DNA of 64,000 nt from Amycolatopsis acidiphila (GTDB taxonomy: Bacteria; Actinomycetota; Actinomycetes; Mycobacteriales; Pseudonocardiaceae). The stretch is from contig NZ_CP090063.1 in NCBI RefSeq assembly GCF_021391495.1, positions 4,278,001-4,342,000 on the forward strand. The letters are read 5' to 3'. This document shows positions 46,121 to 53,496 of the stretch, piece by piece. The position numbers and the translations under genes are program-made. A model generated the notes under the pieces. It had not been told where the DNA came from, did no database searches, and saw only the letters and a list, made by a program, of their open reading frames with translations. Every line of letters starts with the position of its first letter. Position 1 is the first letter of the stretch.

Positions 46121-47007
46121 CGGCGGCCTCCCCGCAGCAGCAGCTTCGAAAGGTGGATCAGCACGTCCCGCTTGCGGGGCCGGGGCGTCGCGGAGAGGAC
46201 GTCCCAGTTCGCGCGGCGGAGCGCATCGACGGTCGCCAGACCGCCGGCCAGGTAGCCGGCGATGGCCAGGCGCGCCCAACCATGCAGCAGCCGCACCAGC
46301 GGCGCACCTTCGGTCAGCTGATCGAGTGCTTTACCCACCTGGGCCGCGACGGCCTGGCGGACCGCCGCGTTCGCCCGCTCCGCGTCGAGGTCGGCATCGG
46401 TCGCGCCGAACCGCGCGAGGTCGTCCTGGGGCAGGTAGACCCGGCCCGCGCGCTTGTCCTCTGCCACGTCCTGGCAGTGCTCGACGAGCTGCAGCGCGGT
46501 GCAGACCAGGTCCGAGAGCCGCTCGGCCTCGGCCGAACGGACGCCGAAGATGCGCAGCACGATGCGGCCGACGGGGTCGGCCGAAAGGGTGCAGTAACCG
46601 GCGAGCTCGGCCTGGGTGGCGTAGCGGGTGACCTTCTGGTCCTGCAGGTTGGCCCGCACGAGCCGGTCGAACGGCTCCTTGTCCAGGCCCCGCGCGCGGA
46701 TGACCGGGACGAGCCGGCGCAGCACCGGCTCGGCGGGCTCGCCGTCCCATGCCCGGGAGAGATCTTCACGAAAACGCAGCAGAGCCGCGGTCCGGTCGCC
46801 TTCGGCCTCGTCGCCGAGGTCGTCGATCACTCGCGCGACGTCGTACAACGCGCTCAGGTCGTGGCGCAGCGCCCGGGGAAGTATCCGCAGCGCTACCGGA
46901 AAGTTCTCGGCCTGTTTCTTTTCCTCCAGCGTGGCCACCCTTCCTGCTGGCCGCGGGGACAGCCCGGAGGCGCCGACCGTGTCGGAACCTGTCGGTGCGG
47001 GGCTCAT
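46117..47007 (-). CDS. hpnC: Hydroxysqualene synthase
   Basis: A 296-residue relative of phytoene/squalene synthases that turns presqualene diphosphate into hydroxysqualene. KQAENFPVALRILPRALRHDLSALYDVARVIDDLGDEAEGD carries the first Asp motif, and HCQDVAEDKRAGRVYLPQDDL the second. The ATG (MSPAPTGSD) is taken as start since upstream sequence lies in the AT-richer divergent promoter. First gene of the hopanoid operon, divergent from pucR across 133 bases. TTATGG lies 4 bases upstream of the ATG, too close to judge as a -10. Confidence 0.92.
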   Translation of the reverse strand: MSPAPTGSDTVGASGLSPRPAGRVATLEEKKQAENFPVALRILPRALRHDLSALYDVARVIDDLGDEAEGDRTAALLRFREDLSRAWDGEPAEPVLRRLVPVIRARGLDKEPFDRLVRANLQDQKVTRYATQAELAGYCTLSADPVGRIVLRIFGVRSAEAERLSDLVCTALQLVEHCQDVAEDKRAGRVYLPQDDLARFGATDADLDAERANAAVRQAVAAQVGKALDQLTEGAPLVRLLHGWARLAIAGYLAGGLATVDALRRANWDVLSATPRPRKRDVLIHLSKLLLRGGRR

Positions 47008-47140
47008 TCGCCCATAATCCACCGGGAGGGGGCCGTGGTTCTTCGCACAGGAAACAAATTCCGGGAAGGCCGGGTTATCACGAGCGGACAGTCTTAACCC
47101 GATCGAAGGACGGTCTACGGCATAAGGGTGGAGGTAGCCG

Positions 47141-48355
47141 GTGGAAGTGGGCAGAAGAGCAGACTCGTCGGAGACGAAACTGGAGGAGCTCGCCGCCGCG
47201 ACCGCCGAACGGCTGCCCAGGATGCTCGACGACGTCACCCGGTTGCTGAGCCACGACTGGCCGGACTACGCCGACTTCATCGTGACCGAACGGGACGAAG
47301 TGCTCGTTTCGGCCAACATGTTCCTGCACCGGCTGATGAAGATGGCCAAATGGGACATCACCGAGCTGCCGGGGGTTTCCGACCAGCCGCCCGAGCAGCT
47401 CGGCGAGCAGCCGCTGTTCGAGGAGATCGGCCGCGCGCAGTGGCAGCAGGGGCGGGACCTGACGAGCCTGCTGTCGGCCTACCAGATCGGCGCGCGGGTG
47501 GCGTGGCACCACGTGGCGGAGGTGGCGCTCGAGGTCGGGGTGCCCTCCGACGTGTTCGCCTCCCTCGCCGAAGCGGTGTTCATCTTCATCGACCAGCTGT
47601 CGTCCGCGTCCGCCCGCGGTTACGTGCTCGAGCAGTCCGAAGCCGCCGCGGCCCGGGAGCGCCTGCGTGACGACCTGGGCAACATGCTGCTGTCCGACCG
47701 GTCCGACTCCGGCGCCGTGCGGGCGGTGGCCGCGCGGGTGGACTGGCCGCTGCCCCGGGAGGCGGCGGTGATCCTCGTCGAGCCCGACAACCCCGTCGGC
47801 GGCGCCCTGCTGGCGCGGCTGGACCACTCGTGCCTGCACGTGCGGCGCCAGCGGATGATGTGCGCGATCGTGCCGGACCCGGACGGCCCGCAGCGGCGCG
47901 CGCGGCTGGCCACGGCGCTGCGCGGCGCGGGCGCGGTGGTCGGGCACGCCGTGCCGCTGGAGCACCTGCCGGCGAGCATGCGGGTGGCGGAGGTGGCCGT
48001 GCAGCTGCGGCGCACGCACGTGCTGGAGGACGACCCGGTGTTCGTCGACGAGCACCTGGACTCGATCATCGTGCACCGCGACGCCCGGCTGCTCGAAGCG
48101 TTCCGGGCGCAGTGCCTCGCGCCGCTGGACGAGCTGGGGCCGGTCACCCGCCAGCGGCTGTGCGAGACGCTCGCGTCCTGGCTGCGGCACCTCGGCGACC
48201 GGCGTGCGGTGGCCGAGGAGCTGCACATCCATCCCCAGACCGTGCGCTACCGGCTCACCCAGCTGCGCGAGCTGTTCGGCGAGCGCCTCGACGACCCGGA
48301 CAACCGGCGGCGGCTCACCCTCGCGCTGGCGTGGGGCGTGCCCGAGCGTGACTAG
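47141..48355 (+). CDS. PucR-family transcriptional regulator
   Basis: A 404-residue regulator. The N-terminal half (to about 180) is the RsbR/GGDEF-like sensory region of actinobacterial PucR proteins (RLLSHDWPDYADFIVTERDEVLVSANMF). The C-terminal HTH is ETLASWLRHLGDRRAVAEELHIHPQTVRYRLTQLRELFG. It starts at GTG. It is divergent from the hopanoid operon and may control it, but this is inferred from position only. From memory the gene corresponds to Rv1453. The stop overlaps the convergent PAP2/acyltransferase gene by four bases. Confidence 0.88.
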   Translation: MEVGRRADSSETKLEELAAATAERLPRMLDDVTRLLSHDWPDYADFIVTERDEVLVSANMFLHRLMKMAKWDITELPGVSDQPPEQLGEQPLFEEIGRAQWQQGRDLTSLLSAYQIGARVAWHHVAEVALEVGVPSDVFASLAEAVFIFIDQLSSASARGYVLEQSEAAAARERLRDDLGNMLLSDRSDSGAVRAVAARVDWPLPREAAVILVEPDNPVGGALLARLDHSCLHVRRQRMMCAIVPDPDGPQRRARLATALRGAGAVVGHAVPLEHLPASMRVAEVAVQLRRTHVLEDDPVFVDEHLDSIIVHRDARLLEAFRAQCLAPLDELGPVTRQRLCETLASWLRHLGDRRAVAEELHIHPQTVRYRLTQLRELFGERLDDPDNRRRLTLALAWGVPERD

Positions 48356-50346
48356 GCCACCTCGTCGAGGACCTTCCGGAACTCCTTGACGAACGCCTCG
48401 GCGTCGTCGACGAAGGCCGGGTCGGTGGCCACGCTCATCGAGAACGATCCGTACCAGCCCAGCACCCCGACGACGAACGGGGTGCCGGGGGCGATCGGGA
48501 TGATCGGGAACGCCGTGATGAGCGGGTAGCCGGCGAAGGTGACCTGCCAGCTCGCGCCCGGCATGTTCGAGGCCGTGCCGTTGAAGAACCGCCCGCCGTA
48601 GACCGTGCGGGCGAACCACGCGTGGAACACCGGCGGCATCAGGTTCGCCACGGTGTGCTGCACGAACCGCGACGCGATCGCCCGGGTGCCGGTCCGCAGC
48701 CTCGTGCTCGCCTTCGCGATGGCGGCCAGCCGGTCGGTCTCGGCCATGTCCCCCATCGGCACCTCGACCATCACCGCGGCGGTGACGTTGCCCGCCATCC
48801 CCGCCCGCTGCTCCGCCGCCATCAGCGGCACCGAGACCAGCAGCTTCTCCGGCAGCGGCCCCTTGGCGACACGGCGCAGCGCGGCGGCCGTGCCGGCCAG
48901 CAGCAGGTCGGTGACGCGGACCCCGTGGCGGCGGGCGAGCCTGCGCATCCACTCCAGGTCCAGCTTCAGCGTGCCGAACTCGCGTGCCGGGGAGTCCGAC
49001 ACCGGCAGCCGCGTCTGCGGGCGGGAGTCGGTGGCCAGCTGCGCGATGCCCAGGACGCCACCGGCGAGCTGCCGGAGCGGGCCCGGCCGCTTCACCTCGC
49101 CGAGCGCCGAGGTCAGGTCCGGTGAGCTGAACAGGTCGAGCATGAGGTTGATCGTGCCGATCCCGTCCGCCACCGAGTGGTGCACCAGCGACACGACGGC
49201 CGCGACGTCCTCCTCGACGCCGTTGACCACGCAGAACCGCCACAGCGGCCGGTCCCGCGGCAGCTGCTGCCCCGCCAGCTCGGCGACGAGCCGGTGCAGC
49301 GCGCCCATCCCGCCCGGGCGGCCGTCGCGGGACAGGTCGAACACGGGCACGTGCCAGGACCAGTCGATGTCGGCGTGCTCGACCCAGCGCCACCGGCGCC
49401 AGCGGGTCGGCGGCCCCAGCCGCTTGCGGAACTCGGGGCGCTCGGCCAGCTTCGCGGTGATGGCCGCCCTGGCCACCTCGTGCGTGGGCGGCGTGCCCGC
49501 GCGCGAGGTGTCCAGCATGATCAGGCCGCCGACGTGCTGCGGCGCGTCCGGCGTCTCCACGTGCAGGAAGAACGCGTCCGACGCCGGGATCCGGTCCGTT
49601 TCTCGTCTCGCCACGTCCGCGATCATGACACCGGCCGCCACGACGACGACAGCGCCCGCCGCGTCGAGCCAGTAGTGGTTGCCGGTCGCCAGGATCACCG
49701 CGAGGGTGACGAGCACGTGCACCGCGCTGAGGGCCTGCACCGCCCGGCCGCCCGAGATCCGCGCCAGCACCACCGACACCCACAGCGCCCAGCCCACGTG
49801 CAGGGAGGGCATCGCGGCGAGCTGGTTGGCGTTCTCCACCAGCGGCGAGCCCCACGAGCCGACCGTGTGCCCGAGCCGGACGGTATCGGCGAAGCCCGCG
49901 CCGGGGAGCATCCGCGGCGGGGCGACGGGAAACAGCCAGAAGCACAGCAGGGCCAGCAGGTTGAGCCAGGCGAACGAGTTGCGCACCTGCCGGTAGTGGC
50001 CGGGATGACGCAGATAGACCCAGACCAGCAGGATCAGCGCGCTGGCGATGTAGGTGACCGCGTACTCGTAGTTCGCCAGGGTGCGCAGCCAGCCCTGCCC
50101 GGCCAGCCACTGGTTCATCGGCAGCTCGAAGTCCAGGTGCAGGGCCCGTTCCAGCCACAGGATCGCGGCACCGCTGTCCAGCGCGCGCAGTTCGCGCGAC
50201 GGCAGCGGCTTCGCCTCGATCAGCAGGTAGACGGCGAAGAGCGCCACACCTGCGAGCAGCTCACCCCACCAGCGGGGGCGCGTAGCCGACCCCGGCTGGT
50301 ACCGCAGCGTTAACGGGGAGTTGGTTGACGACCCGGCTGTGAGCAC
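48352..50346 (-). CDS. PAP2 phosphatase fused to WS/DGAT O-acyltransferase
   Basis: A 664-residue fusion. Residues 25-245 form a membrane PAP2/Aur1-like domain with about six helices; AMPSLHVGW (179-186) and GNHYWLDAAGA (222-232) are its catalytic motifs. Residues 250-664 are a wax ester synthase/diacylglycerol acyltransferase, with LVHHSVADG (HHxxxDG; His 389-390, Asp 394) and the C-terminal SNMPG and PLITAFPIIPIAPGTP blocks. It could dephosphorylate phosphatidate or transfer a head group and then acylate the product, making storage lipid. GTG lies 7 bases after TATATG, suggesting a leaderless mRNA. Confidence 0.88.
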   Translation of the reverse strand: MLTAGSSTNSPLTLRYQPGSATRPRWWGELLAGVALFAVYLLIEAKPLPSRELRALDSGAAILWLERALHLDFELPMNQWLAGQGWLRTLANYEYAVTYIASALILLVWVYLRHPGHYRQVRNSFAWLNLLALLCFWLFPVAPPRMLPGAGFADTVRLGHTVGSWGSPLVENANQLAAMPSLHVGWALWVSVVLARISGGRAVQALSAVHVLVTLAVILATGNHYWLDAAGAVVVVAAGVMIADVARRETDRIPASDAFFLHVETPDAPQHVGGLIMLDTSRAGTPPTHEVARAAITAKLAERPEFRKRLGPPTRWRRWRWVEHADIDWSWHVPVFDLSRDGRPGGMGALHRLVAELAGQQLPRDRPLWRFCVVNGVEEDVAAVVSLVHHSVADGIGTINLMLDLFSSPDLTSALGEVKRPGPLRQLAGGVLGIAQLATDSRPQTRLPVSDSPAREFGTLKLDLEWMRRLARRHGVRVTDLLLAGTAAALRRVAKGPLPEKLLVSVPLMAAEQRAGMAGNVTAAVMVEVPMGDMAETDRLAAIAKASTRLRTGTRAIASRFVQHTVANLMPPVFHAWFARTVYGGRFFNGTASNMPGASWQVTFAGYPLITAFPIIPIAPGTPFVVGVLGWYGSFSMSVATDPAFVDDAEAFVKEFRKVLDEVA

Positions 50347-50385
50347 ACTCCGTCATATAGCACGAAAACCCCGCCGGGCGCTCGC

Positions 50386-51084
50386 TCAGCCGACGGGTGC
50401 CGGCGCCGGCCCGGCGGCGTTGCGCCAGCCCATCCGCAGCGTCACGCCCGGCACCCGGCGCAGCTTCCGCCAGCCGTGCCCGGCGCACACCGCGATGGTC
50501 AGCGCGGTGAGCAGCGTGCTGAGCACGCCGCGCGAGAGCAGTCCCGCCTCGACGCCCCAGTGCAGGAAGCCGATGGTCATCGCGGCGTCGATGAGCCGCG
50601 AACCGCCCCACATCAGGGCGACCTCGACGAACACCCGGTTCACCGTGCGGTGGGCGAACAGCTCCGCGGGCAGGCGGACGAAGTCCCGCGCCAGCCGGGC
50701 GGTGATGGGCCTGCCGATCACGGCGCTGCCCACGAAGATCAGGAACATCACGACCGAGCCGAGTGCCGGCTGCAGCACGTACACCACGGCGCTGGAGGTG
50801 ATGAGGGCGAAGCAGGCGCGGCTGACCAGCATGCCCGTGCACAGCAGCAGCGTCCGCGGCAGGTCCCGGCGCATCATCCGGCGGGCGCCGATGACGAACA
50901 CCGACCAGCCGAGCACCGCGCACAGCGCCGGCACCAGGCCCGCGAAGTGCAGCAGGACCGCCAGCAGGGCGCTCGGGACGACGACGGTCTCCAGGAGCAG
51001 GACCAGCGCTCGCGCCAGCGTCCCCCGCAGATGGGGGATCTCGATCACCAGATGGCGCTCGGGGTGCGCGTTCGCGTGCTTCAC
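50386..51084 (-). CDS. VC0807-like multi-pass membrane protein
   Basis: A 232-residue protein with six hydrophobic segments. LARALVLLLETVVVPSALLAVLLHFAGLVPALCAVLGW and the tail of short loops resemble the VC0807 family, whose function is unknown. The basic loops (RRMMRRDLPRT) suggest a cytosolic N-terminus. GTG with AGGAG 11 bases upstream is preferred; a GTG four codons earlier overlaps that AGGAG. It lies 39 bases upstream of the PAP2/acyltransferase gene, in the same direction. Confidence 0.7.
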   Translation of the reverse strand: MKHANAHPERHLVIEIPHLRGTLARALVLLLETVVVPSALLAVLLHFAGLVPALCAVLGWSVFVIGARRMMRRDLPRTLLLCTGMLVSRACFALITSSAVVYVLQPALGSVVMFLIFVGSAVIGRPITARLARDFVRLPAELFAHRTVNRVFVEVALMWGGSRLIDAAMTIGFLHWGVEAGLLSRGVLSTLLTALTIAVCAGHGWRKLRRVPGVTLRMGWRNAAGPAPAPVG

Positions 51085-51104
51085 GTTTCGTATCACTCCT
51101 GGGC

Positions 51105-52070
51105 CTAAGTGTCCGGCGGTTGCGCGGGGGCCGCAACTTTGCGGGGCACGTTACCGGCGTTCGGGTAAACGCCATGTGTTGCCGTCCGGGTGGTTTCCCG
51201 TTGCACGGTGGGCGAATGGGCCAAACCGAACACGCCCGCCACCAGCAGCGCCGCGGCGCCGGCCGAGGCGGCGAGCGGACCGGGCGAGGTGGAGAGGGTG
51301 GCGTGGAAGGCGAGCATGCCGAGCACGTAGCTCACGGCCGGGTTGACGATCGACATCACCGCGATGGCGGCCGAGAGCGATCCGGAGCCGTAGGCCTGCT
51401 GGCCCAGCAGCAGACCGCTGAGGGTGGACAGCGCGAGCACGTAGCCGGGCCAGTCGAGCGCGGTGGCCAGCACGCCGTGGTTGAGCAGGTCGTCGGTGGT
51501 GAGCTTCATCAGCGCGGCGCTGATCGCGTAGCAGACGCCGGCGGCGCTCGCGATGAGCGCGCTGTGCATCAGCGGGCCACGGCCCTGGGCGATCTGCACG
51601 AGCGTCACCACGGCCGCGGCGGCGACCACGACCGCCACCACCAGTCTCCCCCGGTCGGGGGAGCCGTCCAGCGGGGCCGCGCCCTCGACGGCGAGGAAGC
51701 ACGCCACCCCGCCGCTGATCGCGACGGCGGCGACCCAGTCCCGGGCCGCGGGCCACTGCCGGATGACGGCCGAGGCCATCGGCAGCGCGAACAGCAGCTG
51801 GGTGACCAGCAGCGGCTGGACCAGTGCGATGGAGCCGAAGTGCAGGGCGGCGGCCTGGCTGACGAAGCCGAGCAGGTTGGTGAGCCAGCCGGTGATCCAG
51901 ATGCGCTGCCGGACGAGCCTGCGGATGAGCCAGAGGATGGGGATGCGGTGCCGGTTGGCCCGGTGCTCGGTGTCGGCGTCGGCCACGACGAGCACCGCGC
52001 TCCGCTGGAGTGCGGCGGAGGCGGCAAAAAGAAACGCGGTCGCGAAACCGAGGAGAACCGGGATCAACAC
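51105..52070 (-). CDS. DMT/EamA-like permease
   Basis: A hydrophobic protein of about 321 residues with nine to ten helices, similar to EamA-like drug/metabolite transporters of actinobacteria (VLIPVLLGFATAFLFAASAALQRSAVLVV; LVQPLLVTQLLFALPMASAVI). The C-terminal 35 residues are soluble. The GTG chosen has GGGGAG 13 bases upstream; a TTG nine codons earlier (end 52097) is the alternative. Substrate unknown. It is 20 bases upstream of the VC0807-like gene. Confidence 0.8.
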   Translation of the reverse strand: MLIPVLLGFATAFLFAASAALQRSAVLVVADADTEHRANRHRIPILWLIRRLVRQRIWITGWLTNLLGFVSQAAALHFGSIALVQPLLVTQLLFALPMASAVIRQWPAARDWVAAVAISGGVACFLAVEGAAPLDGSPDRGRLVVAVVVAAAAVVTLVQIAQGRGPLMHSALIASAAGVCYAISAALMKLTTDDLLNHGVLATALDWPGYVLALSTLSGLLLGQQAYGSGSLSAAIAVMSIVNPAVSYVLGMLAFHATLSTSPGPLAASAGAAALLVAGVFGLAHSPTVQRETTRTATHGVYPNAGNVPRKVAAPAQPPDT

Positions 52071-52112
52071 ATCGAGTTGCAGCGCTCCCCAGGGCAAAAA
52101 GATTCCGGCATC

Positions 52113-52874
52113 TCAGCCGGAACCACCGAATCGGGCCGCCAACCCACGGTACACGCCCGGCAGGACACCCCGCACGAGTACCGGCAGCCGTAACCAGCGC
52201 GGAACATACTGATCAGCGCGGTCTTCGCGGGCCGCGCGCAGCACCGCCGCGGCGACGCGGGCGGCGGGAACGGGGCGCGGGGAACTGCGTTCGTAGGGCC
52301 GCCCGCGCCGGGCGAAGAATTCGGTGTCCACCACTCCGGGCACGACGACCCCGATTCGCACCGCCGTTCCGGCGAGCTCGAATCGGAGGCTTTCGGCGAA
52401 ACCGTCCAATCCGGCTTTCACGGCCGAGTAGACCGATTCGCCGGCGACTCCCGTCCGCCCGGCGATCGAGGTGACGAACACCACGCGCGCGGCGGGCCGG
52501 ACGCGCAGCGCGGGCAGCAGCGCCCGGGTGAGCTCGATCGGGGCGGTCAGGTTCACGTCGACCACCCGCCGCACGTCCTGTGCGGTCATCTCGCCGAACG
52601 GACCCGCCCAGCCGACGCCCGCGTTGTTCACCAGGACGTCCACCCGGCCGAAGCGGGCCAGCATCTCCTCCGCCAGTGCGGGGACCGCCGCGACGTCGGC
52701 CAGGTCCCCGGTCACCACCGCGCCGCCGGTGCGCTCGGCCAACTCGGCCAGCCGCGCGGTGTCCCGGCCGTGCAGGACGAGCGTGGCCCCGGCGTCGTGC
52801 AGCGCGAGCGCGGTGGCGGCGCCGATACCGGACGACGCACCCGTCACCACCGCCACCGCCCCGCGCAGCTCCAT
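52113..52874 (-). CDS. SDR family oxidoreductase
   Basis: A 253-residue classical short-chain dehydrogenase. The cofactor motif is TGASSGIG and the active site SIAGRTGVAGESVYSAVKAGLDG contains Ser, Tyr-x-x-x-Lys. NNAG is present. The RDT segment after the second strand (HGRDTARL) favours NADP(H). A cationic C-terminus (RWLRLPVLVRGVLPGVYRGLA) may associate with the membrane. Substrate unknown. Confidence 0.9.
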   Translation of the reverse strand: MELRGAVAVVTGASSGIGAATALALHDAGATLVLHGRDTARLAELAERTGGAVVTGDLADVAAVPALAEEMLARFGRVDVLVNNAGVGWAGPFGEMTAQDVRRVVDVNLTAPIELTRALLPALRVRPAARVVFVTSIAGRTGVAGESVYSAVKAGLDGFAESLRFELAGTAVRIGVVVPGVVDTEFFARRGRPYERSSPRPVPAARVAAAVLRAAREDRADQYVPRWLRLPVLVRGVLPGVYRGLAARFGGSG

Positions 52875-52879
52875 CGGCG

Positions 52880-53464
52880 TCAGCCGGTGACCTTGACCGC
52901 GTCCACGACGAACACCAGGGTCTCGTTGGGCTTGATGCTCTGGTTGCCCGTCGCGCCGTAGCCCTTGTCCGGCGGGATGATCAGCAGGCGGCGCCCGCCC
53001 TGCTTGACGCCGACCAGGCCCTCGTCCCAGCCCTGGATGACACTGCCCTGACCGAGCGTCAGCGGGAACGCGCCGCTCGCGAAGGAATTCTGCTGGTCGA
53101 CCTTGTCCGACCAGGTGTACAGGTCGTAGTTGACCTGCAACTGGCTGCCGTTCTTGGCCGCCGGGCCCGTGCCGGGCTGCAGGTCCTCGGTCAGCAGCGT
53201 GGTCGGCGCGCCGCAGGTGTCCGGGATCGTCACGGTCGGCTTGCTGCCGAACTGCCCGGTCACCTTCACGTCGTCGGCCGTGCAGGGCTTCAGCTGCTGC
53301 GTCGTCGGCGCCGCGGCGGCCGACGCGGAGACGCCCGCCGGGTTGGGCGCCGGGTACGTCGGGCCGTCCCCGGGCGGGTAGGACGAGGGCTCCTGGTGGG
53401 GAGAGCAGGCGGCGATGCTCAGCGCGGCGGCCACCACGATCATGATCTTGCCAGCGTTACGCAT
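52880..53464 (-). CDS. FKBP-type peptidyl-prolyl isomerase lipoprotein
   Basis: A 194-residue exported prolyl isomerase. The N-terminus MRNAGKIMIVVAAALSIAAC ends in a lipobox (LSIAAC), giving a lipid anchor. A Pro/Ser/Ala-rich linker (22-60) precedes the FKBP domain, with VNYDLYTWSD, GSVIQGWDEGLVGVKQGGRRLLIIPPDKGYG and TLVFVVDAVKV. The ATG lies behind GGTGAG. It may fold cell-wall proteins. Confidence 0.9.
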   Translation of the reverse strand: MRNAGKIMIVVAAALSIAACSPHQEPSSYPPGDGPTYPAPNPAGVSASAAAAPTTQQLKPCTADDVKVTGQFGSKPTVTIPDTCGAPTTLLTEDLQPGTGPAAKNGSQLQVNYDLYTWSDKVDQQNSFASGAFPLTLGQGSVIQGWDEGLVGVKQGGRRLLIIPPDKGYGATGNQSIKPNETLVFVVDAVKVTG

Positions 53465-53496
53465 GGCGCTCACCTTAACCGGGCGTTGACCAGTCC

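Noticed and set aside
47078..50158. Reverse frame of 1026 codons across pucR and the PAP2 fusion
   Set aside because: Shadow in a different frame; the true genes have full sets of motifs.
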